Counted from the first letter of the stretch, positions 34,303 through 43,465 are shown. The stretch is 64,000 nucleotides of DNA from Dokdonella sp. (GCA_016712865.1 JADJQH010000002.1:868001-932000), one strand, 5' to 3'. A program made the numbers and translations. Notes: generated by a model not told the origin, from the sequence alone.

Positions 34303-37300
34303 TCAGGGCGGGTCAGCCTCGAATTCGAATCCATCGCGGAACAGGACCACCTGCACGTTCACATCGGCCTGGTCATTGATTGCATCGACATCTCCGCTTG
34401 CACTCACGCTCGCCGCATTGGCGATCACCTCGCCGGGAATCGGCTGGTCCGTGCGAATTGCCACGGCCAACAGCCAGGTGGCACTGCTACCCAGCGGGAA
34501 GCTGGCGCTGTCGATCAGGTCACCGCTGCCGCTGTCGGTGCAATCCGCACCGCCGCTGGCAATGCAACTCCAGGTTGCCGTACCTGCATCCAGCTCCGCT
34601 GGCAGCAAATCAGTGACGCTGGCGCTGGCCACGTCACGATTGCCGAGATTGCTCACCGTGATGGTGTAGGACAAAACCGATCCGTACTGCGCGAATGGCC
34701 GATCAACGGCAATGGTTACGCCCAGGTCCGGTGCGGCGGCTTCGATGATTTCAAGCGTTGCCGATGCGCTGCCGCTGTAGTTCGGATCGGCGATGTTCGC
34801 GACCACCGCGTAGGTTCCGACCGCGCTGGGCGGCGTGGCTGAACCGTCGTAGGTCACGTCCACGGACAGGCCCGACGGATTGCTCGAGGTCGTCACTGGC
34901 TTGGGCTGGCCGTCGAATTCCTGCACCAGATTGCTGATGCTGATCGTTGCCGATGCCGGCGTGATCTCAATCTGGCCCGTGGCATTGCTTGCCGTGTAAT
35001 CCGTGACACCTGCATCCAGCGCACCGATCACGGCGTAGGTGCCGACATCATGCGGGGCGGATGCGCTGCCGTTGTAGCTGATCGTGGTGAGCGCCGGGAA
35101 TCCGTTCACCTCGCCGCTTGCGCTGATGCCCGCCACGTGGTCGGTATCATCGAAGACAAAGCTGCCGGTGCCGGTCAAGTCCAGCGTGAGCGAAGCCGGG
35201 GCAACATCGAGCGTGGTGCTGGCACTGGCCGTGTAGTTGGTGCCATCGCAAACCGCTTGCGCAGTGGCATTGCCTGCGTGCAGGGGCGCTTCCGGAACGT
35301 AGCTCAGGCTGCATGCGGCGGTGTTGGCGGATTCTTCGGTGATCACTGCCGTGGTCACATGCACGCTGCCATCAAACACGAAACTGGTGGCACCAAAACT
35401 GACCGATCCCACCGCCTTGGCCACGCTCACGTTGACGGAACCACTCGCATCGTAGTTGCTTCCCACGCAGTCGATTGCAATGGCGTAGGTGCCGGCATCG
35501 GTGACCGAGGCCGGGGTCGCCGTGCAGCTGGCTCCGGCTTCCTCGGCGATGGATGGATCAAGCACATGTGCTGTGCCCGTGTAGGTAAACGCGGTCTGCG
35601 CGAGTTGCACGGTTCCGGTCGCCTTGGCCACGGACACGATGCCATTGCCGATGACGTGATAGCCCGGGCTGGTGCAGTCGGCGGAAACCGGCGTGTCACC
35701 GGCATTGGTCACGCTGGCAGGCGTCACCACGCAAACAGCGGATGGATCTTCCTGAAGTTCCGCACTGATCGCATGTGGCGTGCCGTCGTAGGTGAACGCG
35801 GTTGGCGAGAAAGTGACCGTGCCCACGGTGATCAGCGGCACCCATGCGTAGTCCACTTCACCCAGTGTGGCTGGGGCAAGGCTGCTCAGGTGGCGTTCGA
35901 AGGTCTTGGCCCAGACCCCATCAAACGCGGCCTGGTCCATGCTCGCCATCGGCACACCGCCAAAGGTGTTTCCCGGTGCGCTTACATTCCAGCGGAACGG
36001 GCGCTTCTCGCTGGCCTGGTCCGCACCGCCGCTGTAGGAAATGCCCTCGCCAATCGCGTAGGCAGACGTTCCGTTGCAGGCGCCACCGCTGTTGTGGTTG
36101 GTCGCCGTGCAACTGCGATCATCGATGGCGATATACCAGCCGATATTGGTGTCGAACTGGTTGGCATCCGCTGCATTGCTGCCGCCGATGGTGGCGACGA
36201 AGGGCGCATCGCCGTCAGCCATACCGCCTTTGTCATTGTCGTTGACGAACAGCACGGCCTTGCCCTTGTTGGCAACGCCGCTGCCCTGGAAATCGTTGCC
36301 GACAATGCTGAGCTCGCCAAACGCGACGGGATTCGGTGGCACACCGGTTTGCACCATGCGGTTGCCGACCGTGATCGCGGTGAACTCGCTGGCGCCGTCT
36401 TCCGGTTGGAAGGTATTGCCACGCACGGTGACATTGCGTCGGTTCTGCAACCACAGCGCGCGATACTGGTTGGTGAATCCGGCAAACTCGTTGCCCTCGA
36501 CCAGGGTCGGCGCACTCGGGTTGCCAGCCAGGCGCAGCAAGTGGGATTCGGAGCTGGTCAGCGTCGCCGGATCGTAGTTGAGGGCAATCGGGCTGGCACT
36601 CGATCCGGGCGTCCAGTAATGATTGTTCGTGATGTTGAGCGCCGTTGCAGTGCCGCCGACGGGATTGATCTGATTTTGCAGGCGACCAAAGAACCAGTTG
36701 CCGTCAATGGTCAGATGCCGATCGGCAGGATCAGTAGCCGCTGTGCCACTGGTGCCGAGTGTCCACAGGTCGGCCGTGGTACCGACAATCTGGTTGCCCT
36801 GGATCAGTCCCAGGCTCTGTTCGAACAGAATCGCGCGCTTGGGCACGTAAGTGCTGAAAAACCCGCCGATGGTCGGCTCGATCACGTTGTCGCGCAGGGT
36901 GACGAAACCACCGGCCATGCGCGGATAGCTGACAGGAATGGAACTCGACGAACCAGCGCCGCTGAAGGCACCGTTGATTGAAATACCGAAGGCACTACTG
37001 CCGCCCCCGGTGACCTTGATGTAGTTGTTGTCGATCAGCAGGCCATCGATATCGCCGATGGCGACGATGGCTTCCTTCGTGCGATCAAGGCGCGTCTGCA
37101 GGTACAGGTTGCGGATGGTCACGTCACGCACGCTGTTGACCCAGATCATGCGCTGCGACGAGGCCGATCCGCCGGGTGCTTGCTGCAAGACACTGGCGTT
37201 GGCGGAAAGATTGTCCAGGGTGCCGGGTGCGCTGTGCGGGTCGACCGCAAACGGCGAGTTGTCACCGATCAAACTGAGACCGGTCTTGTTGATCTCGATG

Positions 37301-37593
37301 CCCGGCGCAACGAAGGGATAGTTGCCCGGCGCAACGCGAACGGTGTCGTTGGCAGCGGCCTTGTCGATGGCGGCTTGGATGGTCTGGCAGGGTGTTGCCG
37401 CACTGGCGCAGCTCGCGCCATTGTTGCCGGAAGGGGCCACGTACCAGTCAGCCGCAGCGCATGGCAGCGCAAGCATGGTCGCCGCGGCCAGCAGTAGGCC
37501 ACCAGGCCAGACGCAACGCGTGCGCGACGCGCCAGCCGCCGGTGATGAACCGGCCATGCCGACTTCCGCAGATTGGCGATCTCGTTTCCGCAT
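34303..37593 (-). CDS. Large secreted beta-helix/MBG protein with C-terminal LFRDGFE motif
   Basis: A 1096-residue protein with a long N-region and signal peptide (about 28-48, WPGGLLLAAATMLALPCAAA). The beta-helix domain begins DWYVAPSGNNGASCASAATP and PCQTIQAAIDKAA and runs to about residue 560. About five MBG-type modules follow (VTFSPTAFTYDGTPHAISAE and relatives), then a DUF11-like repeat (YGSVLSYTITVSNLGNRDV). The protein ends VVLFRDGFEFEADPP. GGGAG precedes the ATG at 37593. It lies upstream of the giant paralogue (108-base gap), so they are likely cotranscribed. Roles in adhesion or matrix are inferred. Confidence 0.85.
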   Translation of the reverse strand: MRKRDRQSAEVGMAGSSPAAGASRTRCVWPGGLLLAAATMLALPCAAADWYVAPSGNNGASCASAATPCQTIQAAIDKAAANDTVRVAPGNYPFVAPGIEINKTGLSLIGDNSPFAVDPHSAPGTLDNLSANASVLQQAPGGSASSQRMIWVNSVRDVTIRNLYLQTRLDRTKEAIVAIGDIDGLLIDNNYIKVTGGGSSAFGISINGAFSGAGSSSSIPVSYPRMAGGFVTLRDNVIEPTIGGFFSTYVPKRAILFEQSLGLIQGNQIVGTTADLWTLGTSGTAATDPADRHLTIDGNWFFGRLQNQINPVGGTATALNITNNHYWTPGSSASPIALNYDPATLTSSESHLLRLAGNPSAPTLVEGNEFAGFTNQYRALWLQNRRNVTVRGNTFQPEDGASEFTAITVGNRMVQTGVPPNPVAFGELSIVGNDFQGSGVANKGKAVLFVNDNDKGGMADGDAPFVATIGGSNAADANQFDTNIGWYIAIDDRSCTATNHNSGGACNGTSAYAIGEGISYSGGADQASEKRPFRWNVSAPGNTFGGVPMASMDQAAFDGVWAKTFERHLSSLAPATLGEVDYAWVPLITVGTVTFSPTAFTYDGTPHAISAELQEDPSAVCVVTPASVTNAGDTPVSADCTSPGYHVIGNGIVSVAKATGTVQLAQTAFTYTGTAHVLDPSIAEEAGASCTATPASVTDAGTYAIAIDCVGSNYDASGSVNVSVAKAVGSVSFGATSFVFDGSVHVTTAVITEESANTAACSLSYVPEAPLHAGNATAQAVCDGTNYTASASTTLDVAPASLTLDLTGTGSFVFDDTDHVAGISASGEVNGFPALTTISYNGSASAPHDVGTYAVIGALDAGVTDYTASNATGQIEITPASATISISNLVQEFDGQPKPVTTSSNPSGLSVDVTYDGSATPPSAVGTYAVVANIADPNYSGSASATLEIIEAAAPDLGVTIAVDRPFAQYGSVLSYTITVSNLGNRDVASASVTDLLPAELDAGTATWSCIASGGADCTDSGSGDLIDSASFPLGSSATWLLAVAIRTDQPIPGEVIANAASVSASGDVDAINDQADVNVQVVLFRDGFEFEADPP

Positions 37594-37960
37594 TCCACGC
37601 TCCCTTGATCCAGGGTTCCCTGACGTCCGGCCCCTGCGGGCACGGGCGAATGGCAGCGGAACTACAGGATGCGTGCCAGATCCGTCCTGGCCAGGCCGCG
37701 CCGCCGGCTCACCTGCGACTCTGTGCCGCGCAGGATTGCGGAAACGTCGATATACGGTGCGCTACGCAAAATCAGGCGCAGGCTGGAGCGGCGCGAAGCG
37801 GATGAAAAGCGGAATGCCGAATGTTTCGGATCTGTGTCAGCCGTCACATTCTGACGCTGGGTGTCGACAGCCAGCGTCAGCTTTGTTCCTGTAGATGGTG
37901 CTGAACATGACGGGCCAATCGCCCGGGCGATGACCGTGACGGACGCCGACTCTCACCCAA
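37594..37960. other. Intergenic region with one hairpin
   Basis: No gene was recognised. A strong hairpin CTGACGCTGG / CCAGCGTCAG lies at 37851-37880 with a nine-base loop. It sits 80 bases past the GFA stop and might end that transcript, but no T-run follows on the minus strand. The remaining part should hold the promoter of the beta-helix operon; no confident -35/-10 pair was identified. Confidence 0.45.
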
Positions 37961-38311
37961 TCAGATCGACCGACCATCCACCGGCACGCGCTCCAGGGTG
38001 GCGATATCGACTCCTTGCAGACAACGCACGTTGACTGCCACCGTGTCGGCGCCAGTCTTCGGATGCTTGCCGAAGCCGAATGGAGCGCAACCACAGGTCG
38101 GGCAGAACTGGTGGCGGATGCGGTGCGTGTTGAAGGTGTAGGTGGCCATGTCGGATTCCGGCGTGGCCAGGGTCAATGCCTCGCGCGGCAGGAACCACAA
38201 CAGGTAGCCCTTGCGGCTGCAATGCGAACAATTGCACTCGATGGCCTTGTCCGGCTCGGCCTCGATCTGATAGCTGATCTTTCCACAATGACAGCTGCCT
38301 TGATAGTTCAT
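37961..38311 (-). CDS. GFA/CENP-V domain protein
   Basis: A 116-residue zinc-binding GFA-family protein. Cys motifs: GSCHCGKISY, CNCSHCSRKGY and FCPTCGCAPFGFG. A strong GGAGGAG ribosome site lies eight bases before the ATG at 38311. It has the family fold in shorter form than the paralogue at 15679-16068. The substrate is unknown. Confidence 0.88.
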   Translation of the reverse strand: MNYQGSCHCGKISYQIEAEPDKAIECNCSHCSRKGYLLWFLPREALTLATPESDMATYTFNTHRIRHQFCPTCGCAPFGFGKHPKTGADTVAVNVRCLQGVDIATLERVPVDGRSI

Positions 38312-38406
38312 CGTTTTCTCCTCCGGATTGCGATCCCAGAGTTTCGCATAGCACCCATCGGCCATGAATGGCCTCCTACAACAAGCCTTCGATCCTGGAT
38401 GGCCGC

Positions 38407-38826
38407 CTACAGCAACGCCCACACCTGGCGCAGGCCGATGGCGTGCAGCACCCCGATGCTGAAACAGATCGCGCAGCTGACGACCCAGAAGGTCAGGCTG
38501 TTGCCGGGGAAGTACGGCACCAACAAGAATCCGAAAACACCGCGCGCGAGGTACACGGCGGTAATCGCGCACAAGGCCACGCGCAGCAGCGGCAGGCGCG
38601 GAATCAGTCCGGCAGCGGAAAACGCATAGGCCGCCCATAGCAACAACATCAATGCAATCACGAGGGTCACCCGAGTCGGATGACCGGAGCCGCTCTCGAC
38701 CAGTTGCGCCATGCGCTCGCCCGCACCCAGCGCCCGATACCACGGCGCACCGAACACGATGCAGCCCAGGTGCAGCAGCGCGGCGAGCGCGCTGAGCGAT
38801 CCCGCGGCGAGCAAACAAGAATTCAC
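38407..38826 (-). CDS. Small four-helix membrane protein
   Basis: A 139-residue protein with four hydrophobic segments (LAAGSLSALAALLHLGCIVF; VTLVIALMLLLWAAYAFSAA; and two more). It resembles uncharacterised small proteobacterial membrane proteins. Its GTG start overlaps the stop of the amidohydrolase gene (GTGA, 38823-38826), implying coupled translation. Function is unknown. Confidence 0.75.
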   Translation of the reverse strand: MNSCLLAAGSLSALAALLHLGCIVFGAPWYRALGAGERMAQLVESGSGHPTRVTLVIALMLLLWAAYAFSAAGLIPRLPLLRVALCAITAVYLARGVFGFLLVPYFPGNSLTFWVVSCAICFSIGVLHAIGLRQVWALL

Positions 38827-40511
38827 GGCACGCCGGCCGACGTGGCGCGTTGATAGACCTGCTTGCCCGCTACCCAGGTCGAAAGCACTTGTGTCCTGCC
38901 GATCTGCAGGGGCTCGATCTCGAAATAATCCTGATCGACCAGGATGAAATCCGCCCACTTGCCGGGTTCCAGCGTGCCCAGGGTCTTCTCCTGGTGCGCG
39001 GCATACGCGGCGTCGAGCGTGAACGCGCGCAAAGCTTCGATGCGGCTCATGCGTTGGTCGGCATGCCAGCCACCCGGTGGCTTGCCGAGCAAGTCCTGAC
39101 GGGTGACTGCGGCATGCAGGCCAAGAAACGGATTGGACAACTCCACCGGAAAATCCGATCCACCGGCAACATGCGTGCCTTGCTTGAGAAAACGTTGCCA
39201 GGCATAGGCACCCTTGATGCGCTCGGTACCGACACGGTCCTCGGCCATGTTCATGTCGGACGTGGCATGGGTCGGCTGCATCGAGGCGATCAGGTCCAGT
39301 TCCTTGAAACGCGGGATGTCATCGAGCGCAACCACCTGTGCGTGTTCGATGCGATTGCGCAGTGCGCGGTAGCCGTCATCCTTCCGGTAAGCCGCAGCGA
39401 AAACATCCAGCGCTTCGCGGTTGCCCTTGTCACCGATGGCGTGGATGCACACCTGATAACCCTTGCCCAGCGCCTTGTCGAACATGCTGCCGAGTTCTTC
39501 CGGCGTGCTGAACAACAAGCCGGAGTTCTTCGCATCATCCGAGTACGGTGCGAGCATGGCCGCACCACGGCTGCCCAGGGCGCCATCCGCATACAGCTTG
39601 ACGCTGCGCACGGTCAGCATGTCATGGCCGTAGCCGAGCAGCGGACCATTGCGACTGATCGCGTCGAAGTCCTTGCCGGTGCCGCCGATCATGGCGTAGA
39701 TGCGCGCGCTGAGCTTGCCGTCATCGGCAAATTTCCGGTAGAGATCGAACGTGGCGTTGTCGATGCCGGCATCGTGCACCCCGGTCAGACCGACGCTGGC
39801 CATCTCATCCAGCGCAGCGGTCAGCGCCTGCCGATTCTGCGCGTCGCTCATCGGAGGAATCCTGCGGGAAATGAGTTCCATCGCGGAATCAATGAACACG
39901 CCGGTGGGATTGCCCTGTGCATCGCGCTCGATGCGTCCGCCCGTGGGATCCTTCGTGTCGCGATCAATGCCGGCCTGCGTGATGGCAGCGCTGTTGGCCC
40001 AGCCAGCATGACCATCGACACGCTCCATCCAAACTGGGCGATCGGACACGGCCTTGTCCATGTCCGCAGCGGTGGGAAACCGGCCCAGCTTCCAGATCAC
40101 CTGGTTCCAGCCGCGTCCCAGCATCCACTCCTTGCCTTTCGGTGCAGCCGTTGCGGCGCTTCGGATGCGTGCAAGCGCGGCCTGCAGCGACTCGGTGCCC
40201 ACCAGATCCACCTGCAACTTCGCCACGCCCAAGCCCATGACATGCCCGTGCGCATCGATCAGTCCCGGCAGCAGCGTGTGGCCCGCACCATCGACCACGC
40301 GCGCATCGGCGGCCTTGGCCTTCATCGCATCGCGGCTACCCGAAGCGAGTACCTTTCCGTCCTCGACCAGCAGTGCCTGGAAGCGTTGCAGCCTGCCTGT
40401 GGAATCCAGGGTGTAGCCGTTGACCTTGTCCAGCAGCAGTGTGTCTGCCCACAGGGCGGGCGCGATGCACAAACAGGACAACGCGCAAAGGATTCGGCTC
40501 ATCAGGCGCAT
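38823..40511 (-). CDS. Exported amidohydrolase (YtcJ-like, amidohydrolase family 3)
   Basis: A 562-residue metal-dependent hydrolase with a signal peptide (ILCALSCLCIAPALWADT). Metal-site motifs: LLPGLIDAHGHVMGLG, CIHAIGDKGNREALDVF, RIEHAQVV and the late catalytic Asp in VAGGSDFPVEL. The substrate of this exported amidohydrolase group is generally unknown. The ATG at 40511 has GGAG upstream. It overlaps the next gene by four bases. Confidence 0.9.
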   Translation of the reverse strand: MRLMSRILCALSCLCIAPALWADTLLLDKVNGYTLDSTGRLQRFQALLVEDGKVLASGSRDAMKAKAADARVVDGAGHTLLPGLIDAHGHVMGLGVAKLQVDLVGTESLQAALARIRSAATAAPKGKEWMLGRGWNQVIWKLGRFPTAADMDKAVSDRPVWMERVDGHAGWANSAAITQAGIDRDTKDPTGGRIERDAQGNPTGVFIDSAMELISRRIPPMSDAQNRQALTAALDEMASVGLTGVHDAGIDNATFDLYRKFADDGKLSARIYAMIGGTGKDFDAISRNGPLLGYGHDMLTVRSVKLYADGALGSRGAAMLAPYSDDAKNSGLLFSTPEELGSMFDKALGKGYQVCIHAIGDKGNREALDVFAAAYRKDDGYRALRNRIEHAQVVALDDIPRFKELDLIASMQPTHATSDMNMAEDRVGTERIKGAYAWQRFLKQGTHVAGGSDFPVELSNPFLGLHAAVTRQDLLGKPPGGWHADQRMSRIEALRAFTLDAAYAAHQEKTLGTLEPGKWADFILVDQDYFEIEPLQIGRTQVLSTWVAGKQVYQRATSAGVP

Positions 40512-40743
40512 GGCAAGGTCTCCGCGGATTTCGGAGAAGCGATCATATGCGCAAACGCGCTGGCAACGTTCGACCAATTCGCCGCAACGTCCGCCAACGG
40601 CCAGGCGGACCTGAACGCTTCATGCGACAGTCATATTCCGGGCACGCCCGGTTCACGCCATGTTGCGCAACCATGCACGAGGCTGGATTCGAATCTGCGG
40701 CGGGATGCGCCCACAAGCGTGCGAACCGATCTCCGCACCCTAA

Positions 40744-40854
40744 GGAAACTCTGAACAAGTACGGAACTCATTCATCGCGAGCAAGCTCGCTCCCACAAAA
40801 TCAAGCAATGGTGGGAGCGAGCTTGCTCGCGACAGTACTTGATCAGACCTTCCC
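40744..40854 (-). repeat. Miniature palindromic element, copy C (inverted)
   Basis: Opposite orientation to copies A and B: GGAAACTCTGAACAAGTAC at the left, GTACTTGATCAGACCTTCCC at the right, with the same internal GCGAGCAAGCTCGCTCCCAC palindrome. It lies just upstream of the BON-domain gene, where it could affect transcription. Confidence 0.9.
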
Positions 40855-40894
40855 TAAACCGCCGCGGGTTCACATCCCAAAAAGGAGAAATCCC

Positions 40895-41236
40895 ATGAAC
40901 AACGCATCCTTCTCTTTCAATCGTCTCGTCGTGAGCCTTGCCCTTGTCCTGGGTGGCACCACCATGGCCATCGCGGCCAGCGAGCCAGCGACAAGCAATG
41001 AAGCCATGGATTCGCAGCAGCCGGTCACCGACACCTGGATCACCACCAAGGTCAAGGCCGATCTTGCCACCACCGAAGGCATCTCAAGCACTGACATCTC
41101 GGTCTCGACCACGAATGGCGTGGTGACCCTGATTGGCGTGCTGGCTTCGGACACCGAAGTGGACAAGGCCATCGCGGTGGCCAAGGGCATCAAGGGTGTG
41201 GTTCGCGTTGATGCCTCGGCGCTCAAGGTGAAGTGA
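40895..41236 (+). CDS. Periplasmic BON-domain (OsmY-like) protein
   Basis: A 113-residue protein with a signal peptide (RLVVSLALVLGGTTMAIAAS) and one BON domain (about 45-112): DTWITTKVKADLATTEGISS, VVTLIGVLASDTEVDKAIAV and GVVRVDASALKVK. BON domains bind phospholipid; OsmY-like proteins act in envelope stress. AAAGGAG lies seven bases before the ATG. A classic terminator follows the stop by about 25 bases. Confidence 0.9.
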   Translation: MNNASFSFNRLVVSLALVLGGTTMAIAASEPATSNEAMDSQQPVTDTWITTKVKADLATTEGISSTDISVSTTNGVVTLIGVLASDTEVDKAIAVAKGIKGVVRVDASALKVK

Positions 41237-41262
41237 AGCCGTGACCATTGACGGCATTCAAC

Positions 41263-41290
41263 AAGGCCCCGCCAATGCGGGGCCTTTTTT
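41263..41290 (+). terminator. Rho-independent terminator of the BON gene
   Basis: An 8-bp GC stem GGCCCCGC / GCGGGGCC with a short CAAT loop, directly followed by six T residues (41285-41290). Confidence 0.92.
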
Positions 41291-41349
41291 CTGCATGCGA
41301 TACGCGGCCAGGATCCGCGAATCCCAAGCTGCGGCGATGGTTGGCGCAA

Positions 41350-42033
41350 TCACTCCGGGGTTTGCGCGCCCGCAGAACGCGACCAGCACCACAGCCACCA
41401 GGGATGCACGATCAGGGAACCCAGCGTCGCCAGCGCCATGTCCTTCTGCGCATCCCACACATCGCCCTGTGTGCCCAGATACGCCTGCCCCACTTCCGGG
41501 GCAACCACGCTGGCGGCCAGCCATTCGATCAATTCGTAGATCAGCGAATGCGACATCATGAAAGTGACCGGCAGCACGAACAGCCAGAATCCACGTAAGC
41601 GCACCCGGGAAACGATCACCTCGGCAGCGACCGGCGTGATCAGCAATCCGTAGAGGAAATGCACGAGCCGATCGAACTGGTTGCGCTGGAAACCGAACAG
41701 CGCGTCCAGTGAACAGTCCTCGCAAAGTGCCGCAACCCACGTCTCGTAGGGGACCTCGGAATACTGGTAGTGCGCGCCGATTTCGTGCAATACGCCGAAC
41801 ACGAACAGCAGGGTGCAGGCCAGGTTCGACAACGGTGTGCGCCGATACCACCAGATCGCCCAGGCCAGGGCCAGCACGGTGAGGAAATTCTCCAGCAGCC
41901 AATCCGACCGCGACGTCGGGTCGAGCCCGAGGCCGACAAACACGACCAGGAAAACCAGCAGCAGGCCCAGGGCGTAACGCGGGTTATGGCGAAAACCGAA
42001 GGAGCACCGGGCGAAATTCATCGCTTCACTCAT
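41350..42033 (-). CDS. DUF2238 (YjdF-like) membrane protein
   Basis: A 227-residue inner-membrane protein with about six helices. DUF2238 motifs: FGVLHEIGAHYQYSEVPYE, QRNQFDRLVHFLYGLLI, SHSLIYELIEWLAA and QGDVWDAQKDMALATLG. Function is unknown. Starts at 42033 or 42021 are both possible. Confidence 0.88.
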   Translation of the reverse strand: MSEAMNFARCSFGFRHNPRYALGLLLVFLVVFVGLGLDPTSRSDWLLENFLTVLALAWAIWWYRRTPLSNLACTLLFVFGVLHEIGAHYQYSEVPYETWVAALCEDCSLDALFGFQRNQFDRLVHFLYGLLITPVAAEVIVSRVRLRGFWLFVLPVTFMMSHSLIYELIEWLAASVVAPEVGQAYLGTQGDVWDAQKDMALATLGSLIVHPWWLWCWSRSAGAQTPE

Positions 42034-42127
42034 GCGTGTTCCATTGCAGCCAGGTTTGCGCGGGTGCGGACAGCAGGATGCGTGCTACACCACCTCATCC
42101 CCACAACTCCCGCTGCCGTTGTCTGTC

Positions 42128-42175
42128 CCATCATTCACCCGGGCTTGACGGAGGAGTCTCTTGAGGAATTGTCAG
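42128..42175 (-). repeat. Sequence shared with 6338-6385
   Basis: On the minus strand it reads CTGACAATTCCTCAAGAGAC then TCCTCCGTCAAGCCCGGGTGA, closely matching the plus-strand stretch after the dead ParE cassette. It follows the lipoprotein gene stop by ten bases and ends the second cassette island. Confidence 0.55.
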
Positions 42176-42184
42176 ATTGCGGCT

Positions 42185-42619
42185 TCATGGACCGTCGCCA
42201 TCCTTTGTTGGAATGACGCTGACTTGATGGGAGATCATCTGCCAACGACCGTGTTGTAAAACCCAGATATGGACAAATCGCTCTTGGATAGTCATACCCG
42301 CCTCCGGGATGACCCATGTGCCGGTGACGCGTCCGGTCTGGCCAAACTGAGTCACTTGAACATCTCGCGTTGTTACAGAGGGCAACCAGTCTCGACTGTC
42401 TTTCAACCAAGCCAATCGTGCTGCCTTGTCTTGGACATTGCCAGTTGGACCGATGAACAAATGGTCGTTGGCAAGCAACGCAGCAGCTTTTGCAACATCT
42501 GCAGTGTGCGATGCTGCGAAATAAGCTTCGGACGCAGCGGCCAGTGATGGGGATGCTTGTTGCGGAAGCGATTGGCAAGCGGTCAGGGCAAGTAGTGCTA
42601 TCAGCATGTGAGCGCGCAT
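42185..42619 (-). CDS. NTF2-like (DUF4440/SnoaL type) lipoprotein, integron cassette gene
   Basis: A 144-residue lipoprotein with signal MRAHMLIALLALTAC (lipobox LTAC, lipidation at Cys15). The NTF2-like domain follows: AASEAYFAASHTADVAKAAA, HLFIGPTGNVQDKAARLAWL, and a C-terminal FVHIWVLQHGRWQMISHQVS typical of DUF4440. GGGAGAAA lies just before the ATG at 42619. It begins 17 bases after the attC at 42636-42695, so it is a cassette gene. Confidence 0.83.
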   Translation of the reverse strand: MRAHMLIALLALTACQSLPQQASPSLAAASEAYFAASHTADVAKAAALLANDHLFIGPTGNVQDKAARLAWLKDSRDWLPSVTTRDVQVTQFGQTGRVTGTWVIPEAGMTIQERFVHIWVLQHGRWQMISHQVSVIPTKDGDGP

Positions 42620-42635
42620 TGAATTTCTCCCAGCA

Positions 42636-42695
42636 AGCCAACGCCCGAGGTAGGCGGCGCAAAGAACGCGAAGCGGCACCTGCGTCTGGTTGAGC
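42636..42695 (-). other. attC recombination site, second island
   Basis: On the minus strand: R'' GCTCAAC (42695-42689), an inner stem (GGTGCCGC / region GCGCCGCC) and right core GTTGGCT (42642-42636). The last 26 bases (TTTGCGCCG..TACCTCGGGCGTTGG) match the attC at 5032-5103. It separates the toxin gene, whose stop lies six bases before R'', from the lipoprotein gene. Confidence 0.8.
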
Positions 42696-42701
42696 GAAAA
42701 G

Positions 42702-42998
42702 TCATGTTCTTTGCTTCCAGTGGTGCGGATCACGGCTACCGTGCAAGACAGCAACCACAACGATGGAATCGTCTTTGAGGTGGAAGAACACTCCGAAGGG
42801 GAAACGGTGCGTCAACGCGCGACGCGTGTTGCGATGGATGGAAGGATACAACTCCGGATGCTCGGCAACCCGCTCTAAAGCCCGACGAACCTCGTCAAGA
42901 AATTCCTGCCCCAAACCCCGGCTTTGCTCCTCGTACCAAGCCGCCGCGTCCTCGAGATCTTGCGCGGCCTCGGGACGGACACGGAGTGGCAAGCTCAT
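42702..42998 (-). CDS. ParE/RelE-superfamily toxin
   Basis: A 98-residue toxin with ParE-type pattern: RVRPEAAQDLEDAAAWYEEQ, GLGQEFLDEVRRALERV, ELYPSIHRNTRRALTHRFPF and VVAVLHGSRDPHHWK. Its ATG overlaps the antitoxin stop (ATGA). The target (gyrase or mRNA) cannot be told. It is the intact counterpart of the broken toxin at 6046-6341. Confidence 0.88.
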   Translation of the reverse strand: MSLPLRVRPEAAQDLEDAAAWYEEQSRGLGQEFLDEVRRALERVAEHPELYPSIHRNTRRALTHRFPFGVFFHLKDDSIVVVAVLHGSRDPHHWKQRT

Positions 42999-43207
42999 AG
43001 CCGGTGGCGAATATCCAACAGCACATCTTCGAGCAGCCGACCAGGATTTCGATCCGCTTCGTAGGCATCCAAGCGCTTGTCGAGCTCTCGCCGCTGCGCG
43101 TCGGTCAGCTTAAGCGCCCCTTGGTCGGCTGCGATGCTGTCCCACAGCTCCTCGACCAGGTGAAGTCGCTGCTCCACTGGAAGGTTACGTAGCGCTGTCA
43201 TGTTCAT
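42995..43207 (-). CDS. Addiction-module antitoxin (TIGR02574-like)
   Basis: A 70-residue antitoxin: LPVEQRLHLVEELWDSIAAD, then LTDAQRRELDKRLDAYEADR. GGAGG lies six bases before the ATG at 43207 (an ATG at 43201 is also possible). It overlaps the toxin by four bases. GGTGAGC at 43250-43244 on the minus strand, one base off the complement of the cassette R'' core, may be the left cassette end. Confidence 0.87.
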   Translation of the reverse strand: MNMTALRNLPVEQRLHLVEELWDSIAADQGALKLTDAQRRELDKRLDAYEADRNPGRLLEDVLLDIRHRL

Positions 43208-43375
43208 AAACACCTCCGCTATGCACGAGTTTACCGAAAGCCTGCTCACCGAACATAGGCAGAATGGCTTGTTGCAACGCGGCCTGCCGTCGCGGCACGC
43301 TGGAACGCTGGTCTGAGCGCGCCGAGATTCGCCGATGGTCCATCAGGCAACAACGCATTGGTGCTGAGGCAGTCC

Positions 43376-43465
43376 ATGAACAAGCCTAGCACCATGCATG
43401 CCGCGTTGGATGTCCGCAAGGAATCGATCGAAATTGTGCTGGCCAATGGCGCGGAAGGTAGCGAT
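43376..43465 (+). pseudogene. IS110-family transposase, N-terminal scrap
   Basis: From the ATG at 43376: MHAALDVRKESIEIVLANGA follows MNKPST, matching the DEDD N-terminal motif of IS110 transposases (xHAGLDVHKDSIxIAxA). Homology ends within about 30 residues, where the kinase gene's 3' end begins. It marks the right border of the second cassette island. Confidence 0.6.

Noticed and set aside
37851-37880. Hairpin CTGACGCTGG/CCAGCGTCAG as a terminator
   Set aside because: No T-run on the side facing the GFA gene; kept only as a remark in the intergenic entry.
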